Source: Sphingobacteriales bacterium (GTDB lineage: Bacteria > Bacteroidota > Bacteroidia > Chitinophagales > UBA2359). From it: a stretch of DNA of 64,000 nucleotides. Shown piece after piece: positions 8,646-16,625 of the stretch. How positions within the stretch are numbered: position 1 is the first letter of the stretch; each line of letters begins with the position of its first letter. The notes under the pieces are model-generated. The model was not told the DNA's origin, searched no databases, and was given only the letters and a program-made list of their open reading frames with translations. The position numbers and the translations under genes are program-made. The DNA is taken from contig JADJJT010000001.1 in the NCBI GenBank assembly GCA_016706405.1, forward strand, positions 186,001-250,000. The letters are read 5' to 3'.

Positions 8646-9875
8646 ATGTACTTACTGCTTGTTATTATTGCTATTATTTTGGTGCAGTTTATTGTGCATA
8701 GTTGGCTTACGCGCCTAAATTTTAAGCATTGGCAGCCGCAGGTTCCCGAGTCTGTACGCGATGTATATACCTCCGAAGCCTACGGGCGGGCCCGCGAATA
8801 CCAAGAAGACAACTATAATTTAAGCCAAAAATTAGGCTTTTTAAACTTGGCTTTAATGTTGGGCATGTTGCTTACAGGTGGGTTTGGCTGGTTAGACCAA
8901 ATTTTATTAACCCAGTTCGGGCTAACTAATGAATTGCTGCGCGGGTTGGTATTTTTTGGTCTTATTGGGTTGGTAAGCGCAATTATATCGTTGCCGTTTG
9001 AGTGGTATAGCACTTTTACCATAGAGGCAAAATATGGATTTAACCGCAGTACGCCCAAATTGTTTTTTATGGATAAATTGCGTGGTATAATTATAAGCAT
9101 TATAATTGGGCCTGCTATCTATTATTTACTGTATAAGTTTTATTATACCGCCGGCAATTTGTTTTGGCTCTACACATGGGCAGCTGTTACCATTTTTAGC
9201 TTGTTTATGTCTGCTTTTGGAGTAAAATTGTTTTTGCCCCTGTTCAACAAACTAAGCCCTTTAACCGACGATAATTTAAATACCTCCATTGAGCAGTATG
9301 CCAAAAAAGTACAGTTTCCGTATGGTAAAATTTTGGTTATAGACGGCTCGAAGCGCAGCACCAAGGCCAATGCCTTTTTTACCGGAATGGGCAGCACCCG
9401 CATGATTGTATTGTACGACACGTTGTTGGCCACCCAAACACACCCCGAAACCTTAGCCGTATTAGCCCACGAAGTGGGGCATTACAAGCGGTGGCACGTG
9501 TATAAAATGTTGTTAATAAGCACCCTTACAACTGGTTTTGCTTTGTTTGTTTTAGGTTATATTTTAAACAATTCGCAGCTAAGTACAGCCTTAGGGGCTG
9601 CGCAGCATTCGCTGCATGTAGGTTTGTTGGCTTTTGCTTTATTGTATAGCCCCATAAGCGAAGTGCTTAGTATTATTAGCAATATTTGGTCGCGGAAACA
9701 CGAGTTTGAGGCCGATGATTACGCCAAACAAACTTATGGTGGAGAGGCTTTGGCCAGTGCGCTCAAAAAATTAACCGTTACAAATTTGGGCAATTTAACA
9801 CCACATCCGGCATACGTTTTTGTACACTACAGTCATCCGCCGGTTGTGGCACGGCTGGCTGCTTTGGCAAAATAA
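8646..9875 (+). CDS. M48 family metallopeptidase (Ste24/CAAX protease-like)
   Basis: From the ATG at 8646 the protein has 409 residues. It has several membrane segments, the zinc motif HEVGHYKRWH, and a downstream HEFEADDYA that supplies the third ligand. This arrangement is that of Ste24-type CAAX proteases (M48A), which in bacteria act in membrane protein quality control, since bacteria lack prenylated CAAX proteins. The start was chosen because upstream in-frame codons lie over the -7 box at 8578. It is divergent from the M1 peptidase. No neighbour points to a specific substrate. Confidence 0.88.
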   Translation: MYLLLVIIAIILVQFIVHSWLTRLNFKHWQPQVPESVRDVYTSEAYGRAREYQEDNYNLSQKLGFLNLALMLGMLLTGGFGWLDQILLTQFGLTNELLRGLVFFGLIGLVSAIISLPFEWYSTFTIEAKYGFNRSTPKLFFMDKLRGIIISIIIGPAIYYLLYKFYYTAGNLFWLYTWAAVTIFSLFMSAFGVKLFLPLFNKLSPLTDDNLNTSIEQYAKKVQFPYGKILVIDGSKRSTKANAFFTGMGSTRMIVLYDTLLATQTHPETLAVLAHEVGHYKRWHVYKMLLISTLTTGFALFVLGYILNNSQLSTALGAAQHSLHVGLLAFALLYSPISEVLSIISNIWSRKHEFEADDYAKQTYGGEALASALKKLTVTNLGNLTPHPAYVFVHYSHPPVVARLAALAK

Positions 9876-10047
9876 AAAGAGTTGTTTGAATTTATATTAT
9901 GGCCTATAGTTGTGCCCTATAAAATTAGGTAATATAATAAGTAGGCATCTTTTTTCCATTATCCAATAAATTATAATAACCCAACCTGTTGTTTACATGT
10001 AATTTTCAGTATTTTTGACAAATAATGAAATTATTTCAAAAAAATAA

Positions 10048-10975
10048 GAGCCTGTCTAAATTTTATTTTCTAATTCTATTAAGCATCAATTTTATCATGG
10101 CAAGTTGGATCATTGTCTGGCTCGTTTCGGTTTGGAACTCAAAGTCTTTACTCAATCTTCGATAGCTTTCGAGCCATGCAAAAGTTCTTTCAACAATCCA
10201 TCTTTTTGGCAATACTTCGAATTTCGAGGCTGTATTCGATCTACTTACAACCTCAACCACCCACCCAAACGTTTTGCGGGTATTTTCAATTAACTCGCCT
10301 CTATACCCGCCATCAGCTACTATCTTTACCAATCTGCAAAACCTGCCTCTGAGGTCAGCTATAACCATTGGGGCTGATTTACTGTCATGCTCATTTGCCG
10401 CATGAACCACAACCGCTAAAAGTAGTCCCATTGTATCTACAATAATATGCCGCTTTCTGCCTTTAACTTTTTTACCCCCGTCAATCCCTCTGCACAAGCC
10501 TCCGACGCTTGTTGTCTTTACGCTCTGGCTATCAATTATACCAACACTTGGCGATGAAGCCCTGCCTGCTTGCTTTCGAGTCTTATCCTGAGTATTTCAT
10601 GGATGAGTTCTATCGTCCCATCCTTCTTCCACTTGGTAAAATAGTAGTAAACAAGCTTCCATGACGGAAAATGGAACGGCAGCATGCGCCATTGACAGCC
10701 AGTTTTAAGCAAATAGAACAGCGCATTAAAAATTTCTCTTAAACTGTGTTTTCGTTTCCGTTTGTCGTCTAAAATGCCTAATATTGCACTCCATTGACTA
10801 TCGGTGAGACTGCTTGGGTAGGTTTTCATTTTACTTTATGTGTTTGATTTTCATAAAGCTATGAATTATTATTTAAACGTCAAACTGATAGTCTTTTATT
10901 CACATCTCTTTTAATAACTTTTTTCCTATCAATTTTTAGGACTGGCATGCCAATTTTTAATTTTTAGACAGTCTC
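10048..10975 (-). mobile_element. IS5-family insertion sequence (IS427/IS1031-like), 928 bp
   Basis: Imperfect terminal inverted repeats begin GAGCCTGTCTAAA at 10048 and GAGACTGTCTAAA (minus strand) at 10975. The trinucleotide TAA sits directly outside both ends (10045-10047 and 10976-10978), the expected target duplication for IS427-type members. The element carries a two-frame transposase on the minus strand and has landed in an intergenic region, so no gene is visibly disrupted. Confidence 0.9.
10063..10829 (-). pseudogene. IS5-family transposase in two frames (frameshift near 10560)
   Basis: The first frame (10829-10536, 97 residues) starts MKTYPSSLTDSQWSAIL and has the family's N-terminal GCQWRMLP. 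The second (ending 10063) carries GIIDSQSVKTT, VKGRKRHIIVDTMG, DGGYRG and the C-terminal RWIVERTFAWL, giving the DDE catalytic core. Both frames read KQAG around 10560, where a -1 shift joins them into one protein of about 255 residues. IS427-type elements can use programmed frameshifting, but no classical A6G slippery run is present, so this may be a decayed copy or a base-calling error. Confidence 0.85.
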
Positions 10976-11407
10976 TAAAGGTAAGTTTGCACTTTTTGTA
11001 GCATTTTTACAATACAAAATCATATTTGTTCGTTTACCTTGGCAAAATATATTTAATAATTGCAAAATAAATCATATTAATTTGTTAGGCGAATAGCAAA
11101 TAATTTCGTAAAAAAGAAGGCTAAGAATTGTATTTTCAATGTAAAAAAATTGTCATTATTTTGTCCTAAAAACAGGTCAGATGAAGAAAAAATCCGGAAG
11201 TTTTTGAACTAATACTTTCAAAATAATGTTTCCCTTTAATAGCAAAATGTTCAAGCTTTTTATTTTAGATGATATATTTTATTGATTATCTTGGAATCAC
11301 GTTTTTTGGTATGTTTTTTGATGTAATAAATAGAACACAAACACTATAATTTAATACTCACAACTCTATTTTATTAAAACCTCCACAAGATTTAAATACA
11401 TCGCAGT
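10976..11407. other. AT-rich intergenic region
   Basis: 432 bp between the IS5-type element and the SPOR gene. It is very AT-rich, with one TCCGGA word at about 11193 and no open frame, stem or promoter box that I can support. Confidence 0.6.
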
Positions 11408-12199
11408 ATGCAAAAAATATTTAGAAATAATGCTTTTTTAATGGTGCTTAGTTTTTTACTATCTCAGCCATTTTTAAGTGCCGACTCGCTTGAGTTGGCA
11501 AAGGAAAAGCATAATACCATGGCAGAACAATCGACAGCAAACATAGAAGTGTATAGTCATGTGGTAGTGGGTAGGGTTTTAGATATTGTAACAAAAAAGC
11601 CGGTAATGAGTGCATCAGTTGAAATTAAAGACTTTTTAAGCGATAATAAACAAGTTGCCTACTCGGATAAGTCGGGGCAGTTTACCTTTAGGTTAGAAGG
11701 CGGCAAACAATACCGACTAACAACCTTAAATAATACGGGCGAAATTGAAGATGCAAAAACTATAAGCACAATTGGTGCCGAACCTATAATTCAGGTTTTA
11801 TTGTTTTGGAAAACCAATATCGAACAACCAGTTGTTTTAAAAAGAGGTACTAAAAACGAGATTAAATCTGATAATACCGCAAGCCCAATAAAAAAAGAAA
11901 CGGAAAAAGTAAAAAAAGAAAAAGTAGTGTATAGAATTCAAGCTGGCTCTTTTTCAAAAGGCGGTCACAATTCAGCGGCAGCACGAATTGACAAATCTTT
12001 GACTATTAAAAGCGAAACAACAAACGGCGGCATGATTAGGTTAATGGTTGGCGAATTTTCAAATGTAAGTGATGCCCGCAAACTTTCGCACGATTTACAG
12101 AAAAAAGGCTTTGCAAAAGCATTTGTAGTTGTTTACGTTGATGGTTTGCGCACCAACCTAACTGCAACCCAAGCCGAACAAAAATATGAAAATAGATAG
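11408..12199 (+). CDS. SPOR domain protein with carboxypeptidase-regulatory-like domain
   Basis: A 263-residue exported protein. The N-terminal signal sequence is followed by an Ig-like carboxypeptidase-regulatory domain (about 52-125: VVVGRVLDIVTKKPV, then YSDKSGQFTFRL), a Lys-rich linker (about 145-175) and a C-terminal SPOR domain (about 177-255: YRIQAGSFSK, then RLMVGEFSNVSDAR). SPOR domains bind denuded glycan strands of peptidoglycan, often at division sites. The regulatory-like domain is common in Bacteroidota envelope proteins. It is probably a periplasmic cell-wall-associated protein. It ends at a TCCGGA-stem terminator. Confidence 0.85.
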   Translation: MQKIFRNNAFLMVLSFLLSQPFLSADSLELAKEKHNTMAEQSTANIEVYSHVVVGRVLDIVTKKPVMSASVEIKDFLSDNKQVAYSDKSGQFTFRLEGGKQYRLTTLNNTGEIEDAKTISTIGAEPIIQVLLFWKTNIEQPVVLKRGTKNEIKSDNTASPIKKETEKVKKEKVVYRIQAGSFSKGGHNSAAARIDKSLTIKSETTNGGMIRLMVGEFSNVSDARKLSHDLQKKGFAKAFVVVYVDGLRTNLTATQAEQKYENR

Positions 12200-12220
12200 A
12201 TAAAAGGAATATGTTAAACG

Positions 12221-12261
12221 AATCCGGATGAAACACCTTGTTGTTTTCTCCGGATTTTTTT
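12221..12261 (+). terminator. Terminator hairpin built from two TCCGGA words
   Basis: AATCCGGA (12221-12228) pairs with TCCGGATT (12249-12256), leaving a 20 nt loop, and is followed by a T run to 12261. It lies 22 bp after the SPOR gene stop. The stem consists almost wholly of the TCCGGA palindrome that is over-represented in this genome. Confidence 0.6.
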
Positions 12262-12279
12262 ATGTTACAATCTTTTGTC

Positions 12280-12287
12280 TAATTTTG
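12280..12287 (+). promoter_or_regulatory. -7 box of the TIGR02757 gene
   Basis: TAATTTTG matches TAnnTTTG and ends only 5 bp before the ATG at 12293. The mRNA would have almost no leader. The box excludes the ATG at 12275 as start. Confidence 0.55.
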
Positions 12288-12292
12288 TGGGT

Positions 12293-13063
12293 ATGCTTAA
12301 CACGCAAATTCTGCTTAACACGGCTGTATTGCACTACAATCAACCAAATTTTATTAATACCGACCCCATTTCGGTACCACATCGCTTTACACTTTTACAA
12401 GACCGCGAAATAATGGGATTTTGGGCAGCTATGTTAGCTTGGGGGCAACGGAAAACCATAATTGACAAAAGTTTAACCCTGGCCAACCTTATGGACAATG
12501 CCCCCTACGACTTTGTGCGCAACCATACCGCCAACGACCTAAAACCCTTTTTAAACTTTAAACACCGCACCTTTAATGCCACCGATGCCCTGTATTTTAT
12601 AGCCTTTTTTAGCGATTACTATAAAAAAAACACCTCCCTTGAAACAGCATTTAGCCAATTTTTATTGCCGCAAAGTAAAACTATTGAGCCGGCCTTAATT
12701 GGTTTTCATAATTTGTTTTTTAGCCTGCCCGATTCCCCCGCCCGTACCCGCAAACACATCTCTACCCCCGCCCGCAGGGCTGCCTGCAAAAGACTGTGTA
12801 TGTTTTTGCGCTGGATGGTACGCCGCGATAACCATGGCGTTGATTTTGGCCTTTGGCAGCAAATTAACCCTGCCCAATTATTATGCCCCTTAGATGTGCA
12901 TGTTGACAGGGTTGCCCGTAAATTAAACTTATTAAACCACCCTAAAACAAATTGGCAAGCAGTACTTGAGCTAACCCAAAACTTGCGACAATTTGACCCC
13001 ACCGACCCAGTAAAATACGACTTTGCTTTATTTGGCCTAAGCATTAACAACGAAATAATCTAA
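12293..13063 (+). CDS. TIGR02757 family protein (DUF2400)
   Basis: A 256-residue protein of the TIGR02757/DUF2400 family, found mainly in Bacteroidota and of unknown function. Recognisable parts are MGFWAAMLAWGQRKTI near residue 39, CPLDVHVDRVAR and the C-terminal YDFALFGLSI. The last third recalls a helix-hairpin-helix DNA glycosylase-like pattern (LDVHVDRVARKL, DPTDPVKYDFAL), but I cannot assign an activity. The start at 12293 is preferred because a -7 box ends 5 bp before it. It stands alone and is followed on the same strand by the nucleoside phosphorylase gene. Confidence 0.85.
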   Translation: MLNTQILLNTAVLHYNQPNFINTDPISVPHRFTLLQDREIMGFWAAMLAWGQRKTIIDKSLTLANLMDNAPYDFVRNHTANDLKPFLNFKHRTFNATDALYFIAFFSDYYKKNTSLETAFSQFLLPQSKTIEPALIGFHNLFFSLPDSPARTRKHISTPARRAACKRLCMFLRWMVRRDNHGVDFGLWQQINPAQLLCPLDVHVDRVARKLNLLNHPKTNWQAVLELTQNLRQFDPTDPVKYDFALFGLSINNEII

Positions 13064-13191
13064 GAACAAGTTTTTTTCTCACATTAACAGTTGAAAAAGC
13101 AAACAAATGGCCAGACAAAAAAATTTAAAAAAGTCCCCATTAATGGTAGTTGGCAAACACCAAAATCGAAGAATATTTTGTTACAATTTTG

Positions 13192-13199
13192 TACCTTTG
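13192..13199 (+). promoter_or_regulatory. -7 box of the purine nucleoside phosphorylase gene
   Basis: TACCTTTG matches the Bacteroidota -7 consensus and lies 56 bp before the ATG at 13256. No convincing -33 box was seen at the usual distance. Confidence 0.5.
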
Positions 13200-13255
13200 C
13201 TTGACAGATATTTTTTATCCAAAAACCTAAGAAAACCCTTAACCAAAGCACACCC

Positions 13256-14092
13256 ATGAGCCATTTGCCCACCCTTATAGAAGAAACAGCACAATACCTT
13301 ATAACCCAAACCAATAATTGGCAACCACGCTTTGCCATTATTTTAGGTACAGGTTTAGGTGGCTTGGTTCAGCAGGTTAAAATTGAATATAGCATAGATT
13401 ACGCCCAAATTCCGCATTTTCCCGTTTCAACAGTCGAAAGCCACCACGGGCGCTTGGTATTTGGTTGGTTAGGTGGCCACAAAGTAGCTGTTATGCAAGG
13501 CCGGTTCCACTATTACGAAGGCTATAGTATGCAACAAGTAACTTTTCCGGTGCGCGTTTTTAAACGGCTGGGCATCGAAAAACTATTTATCTCAAACGTG
13601 TCGGGTAGCGTTTGCGAAGATTTGGATATTGGCGACTTTATGATATTGACCGACCACATCAACCTACAGCCCGAAAACCCTTTGCGAGGTGTTAATTATC
13701 CGGAATTGGGGCCGCGTTTCCCCGATTTTAGCCAGCCCTACGATCAAACGCTTATAAACAGGGCGCTTAGTATTGCCCAACAACAAGGCATTCCTTGCAA
13801 AACCGGCGTATATGCCAGCGTTAGTGGCCCAAATATCGAAACAAAAGCCGAATATATATGGCTTAACCGAATAGGGGCAAATGCCGTTGGCATGAGCACG
13901 GTTCCCGAGGCAATTGTAGCCGTACACACCGGATTGCCAATTTTTGCGGTCTCAATTATTACCGACGTAGGCTACCCACCTCACCGCGTAAAATCGCTTA
14001 GCCTCGAAGATGTTGTAGCCGTAGCCGCCCAAGCCGAGTCTAAACTTTGTATCCTTATGGAACAACTAATTGCCCAAGAAGAACCAATATAA
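13256..14092 (+). CDS. punA: Purine-nucleoside phosphorylase (trimeric PNP type)
   Basis: A 278-residue enzyme of the PNP/MTAP family, which cleaves purine nucleosides with phosphate in the cytoplasm. Seen are the phosphate loop ILGTGLGGL, STVESHHGR, MQGRFHYYEGY, SGPNIETKAE with the purine-binding Glu, and AVGMSTVPE. Two positions differ from the mammalian enzyme. The usual NAAGG motif reads NVSGS. The specificity Asn after the strand SIIT is Asp (SIITDVGYP), as in adenosine-tolerant homologues. Whether that widens the substrate range here is inference. The length is normal. Confidence 0.88.
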   Translation: MSHLPTLIEETAQYLITQTNNWQPRFAIILGTGLGGLVQQVKIEYSIDYAQIPHFPVSTVESHHGRLVFGWLGGHKVAVMQGRFHYYEGYSMQQVTFPVRVFKRLGIEKLFISNVSGSVCEDLDIGDFMILTDHINLQPENPLRGVNYPELGPRFPDFSQPYDQTLINRALSIAQQQGIPCKTGVYASVSGPNIETKAEYIWLNRIGANAVGMSTVPEAIVAVHTGLPIFAVSIITDVGYPPHRVKSLSLEDVVAVAAQAESKLCILMEQLIAQEEPI

Positions 14093-14368
14093 CTTTAACT
14101 TAATCGGTGCAACACCGCCAATACACCCTTGCTTGATTAAAAAAATAAAATGGAACTTTTTTAAACAGTTTTTTATTATACCATTTGTCCTTAAACAAAC
14201 ACAACATAATACAAGCAAAATTATTTGATTTATTGACAAGATGCCGATAAAATCATTCACTTTTTTTCCGGATATTTTTTTCCGGATGATTGAATGTGTT
14301 ATAGGACCTGGTTTTCATTATTTTTAAAATATATTTTTTATTCAACCATAAAAACAAAATTATTCAAA

Positions 14369-15478
14369 ATGGGATTTTTTGACAAATTTCGAGGCGAGTT
14401 TATTGATATAATCGAATGGCTCGACTCATCGCAAGACACTATGGTGTACCGTTTTGAACGCCACAACAACGAAATTAAAAACGGGGCTAAATTAGTGGTA
14501 CGCGAAACACAAATTGCCGTTTTTGTTGACGAAGGCCGTATTGCCGACGTTTTTCAACCAGGTACACACTCGTTAGTAACTTCTAATTTACCAGTTTTAT
14601 CAACGCTGCGTGGTTGGAAGTACGGCTTTGAAAGCCCCTTTAAATGCGAAGTTTACTTTGTAAACACCAAAATATTTACCGACAATAAATGGGGCACCAA
14701 AAACCCCATTATGATGCGCGATGCCGAGTTTGGCATGGTGCGTTTAAGGGCTTTTGGCAATTACAGTATGCGTATCCAAGATGCCCCCAAATTTATTAGC
14801 GAAATTGTAGGCACAAATGGCCATTTTACGGTAGAAAATATTGCCGAACAACTGAAGAATATTATTATTACCCGGTTTACCGATACAGTTGGCGAAAGCA
14901 AAATTCCGGTACTTGACCTTGCTTCAAATTACGACGATTTATCGAAGTTTATGGAGCAAAAAATTTGCCCCGAATTTGAAGTCTATGGGCTTGAATTAAC
15001 TAAACTATTGGTCGAAAACATATCGCTGCCCCCCGAAGTGGAGGAAGTGCTTGACAAACGCACCAGCATGGGCATTGTTGGCGACTTAAGCAAATACATG
15101 CAATACCAAACCGCCAATGCAATGGAAAAAGCCGCCGAAAACCCCGGAAACGCCGGTATGGTTGTAGGCGTTGGTATGATGGGGCAAATGATGAACCAGG
15201 TAAATCAAACAAACCAGCAACAACAAAACACAAACGAGCGCAGCACAACACCACCCCCATTGCCCACTAAAAAATACCATCTTGGCATAAATGGCAATAC
15301 AGCAGGCCCCTACACCATGGAAGAAATTGCGGTAATGGTAAAAACAGTTTCCAATTTTGAAATTACCCCCCAAACTTTAGTATGGACACAAGGTATGGAA
15401 AATTGGGCAGCCGCCGAAACAGTCCCCGATTTTCAGGCGTATTTTGCCAGTTTACCACCCCCATTACCACCACAATAA
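14369..15478 (+). CDS. SPFH domain protein with C-terminal GYF_2 domain
   Basis: From the ATG at 14369 (MGFFDKFRGEFIDIIEW) the protein has 369 residues; upstream in-frame residues are not part of the family. Residues 1-250 are the SPFH/YdjI-type (virion core protein-like) domain. A Gly/Met/Gln-rich linker follows (about 255-300), then a GYF_2 (DUF4339) domain in the last 60 residues (GPYTMEEIAVMV, then TLVWTQGMENW) and a poly-Pro tail. Homologues often end in a zinc ribbon; here the GYF_2 domain takes that place and probably binds proline-rich partners. The role is likely membrane-stress or scaffold related, but is not established. Confidence 0.8.
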   Translation: MGFFDKFRGEFIDIIEWLDSSQDTMVYRFERHNNEIKNGAKLVVRETQIAVFVDEGRIADVFQPGTHSLVTSNLPVLSTLRGWKYGFESPFKCEVYFVNTKIFTDNKWGTKNPIMMRDAEFGMVRLRAFGNYSMRIQDAPKFISEIVGTNGHFTVENIAEQLKNIIITRFTDTVGESKIPVLDLASNYDDLSKFMEQKICPEFEVYGLELTKLLVENISLPPEVEEVLDKRTSMGIVGDLSKYMQYQTANAMEKAAENPGNAGMVVGVGMMGQMMNQVNQTNQQQQNTNERSTTPPPLPTKKYHLGINGNTAGPYTMEEIAVMVKTVSNFEITPQTLVWTQGMENWAAAETVPDFQAYFASLPPPLPPQ

Positions 15479-15514
15479 TAGTGATACGTTAGTAATACGC
15501 TGCTATTTAGTTTT

Positions 15515-15563
15515 AATGCCTCCGGATAAAAACAGTAAGTTTCTTCCGGAGGCATTTTTTTTT
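15515..15563 (+). terminator. Terminator with a TCCGGA-containing stem
   Basis: A perfect 12 bp stem AATGCCTCCGGA (15515-15526) / TCCGGAGGCATT (15545-15556) with an 18 nt loop is followed by a T run to 15563. It lies between the convergent SPFH and CBS genes and is oriented for the SPFH gene. Confidence 0.85.
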
Positions 15564-15583
15564 ACAAAAATCAAAACAATTTT

Positions 15584-16255
15584 TTAAATGTTTAAATAAT
15601 TAAGCAACGAGTCGTACCGTTCTTGAAGGTCGGTATTAAAATTGCTTTCGGTATAAGCACCGTTAATAGTAATATCGTGGCGCTCAAAAGCAGCTAAAAT
15701 AGCAGAAATATCTTGTGCATTAACTTTTAACGTAACGTTTAAAAGCATGGTGTCGGGGTTGGTTGTAGTGTAAGCGCTAATAACGGCAGCGCCGCACTCT
15801 TCAATAATACGAGCCAAATAAGCCAGCGAATAATCGCGTTGGTGCATTTCAACAACAATAATAGGGCCGGGCTCGTAAGCTGCGGTTAAATTGGCAAAAT
15901 AATCTAATACTTTTTCAATAGTAACACAGCCTAAGTAGTCGGCATTTTGACTTAAAACAGGTACGGCTGTTATCCGGTAATCAATAAAAACTTTTAATAA
16001 CTCACTTATAGGTTGATTTTCTATTACAAATGGGCGCAAATTGGCAAAATTCAACTCGGTTAACAAGTGGTGTTCGTGCAAATGCTCTATATCAATTAAA
16101 GCGTGTTCTTCAAGCAAGCCCAAATATTGCCCATTTTCGTCCACAACCGGTAAATGCTGCACATGAAAAGCAGTCATTGTTGCTAAGGCTTGTTCAAAAT
16201 TATCGAGTGGGTTTAGGGTGGGTAAATTGCCAACTATTAAACTTTGTGCGTACAT
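15584..16255 (-). CDS. CBS domain protein with C-terminal ACT-like domain
   Basis: A 223-residue cytoplasmic protein with two CBS motifs (about 5-60 and 70-125; PVVDENGQYLGLL and AVPVLSQNADYLGCV) and an ACT-like C-terminal part (about 130-215) containing YSLAYLARIIEECGA. Paired CBS domains bind adenine nucleotides; the ACT-like part suggests a second small-molecule input. No catalytic domain is present, so it is probably a regulatory protein. The partner is not evident from the neighbours. Confidence 0.82.
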   Translation of the reverse strand: MYAQSLIVGNLPTLNPLDNFEQALATMTAFHVQHLPVVDENGQYLGLLEEHALIDIEHLHEHHLLTELNFANLRPFVIENQPISELLKVFIDYRITAVPVLSQNADYLGCVTIEKVLDYFANLTAAYEPGPIIVVEMHQRDYSLAYLARIIEECGAAVISAYTTTNPDTMLLNVTLKVNAQDISAILAAFERHDITINGAYTESNFNTDLQERYDSLLNYLNI

Positions 16256-16625
16256 TTTTTGTTTTATTATTAGTTAATAGTAGTTTAAAATTATTGATTG
16301 TTGCGTATTATTAACTTAAAAATAGTTGCTTTTAGTGTGTTAAACTGAAAAAACAACAGCTTAATAACACGCACATCATTATGTTATATGTGATGAAAAT
16401 GTTTATGTTTAAAAGTTAAAAATTAACCATATTTATGGCTGTCAATTAAAAAACATGCTTCAAATATTTTGCCAATAGCTGGCAAATTAGGAAAAATAGC
16501 TGGGGCTGCCAAGTAAACTTCATTTTATTTGATACAACAACTACCAAAATAAAAAGTTTTTTTTTCCGGATAGAACCCAATAAATAAACGAATGTACTAA
16601 TATTATTTCAAACTTAACAATAAAC
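16256..16625 (+). other. Divergent intergenic region with an inverted repeat upstream of katG
   Basis: 370 bp between the CBS gene (minus) and katG (plus). It contains TTTGCCA (16468-16474) / TGGCAAA (16480-16486), a perfect 7+7 bp inverted repeat about 140 bp before katG, a possible operator. A TCCGGA word lies at 16566. No clear -7 box was found for katG and no gene is visible. Confidence 0.5.
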
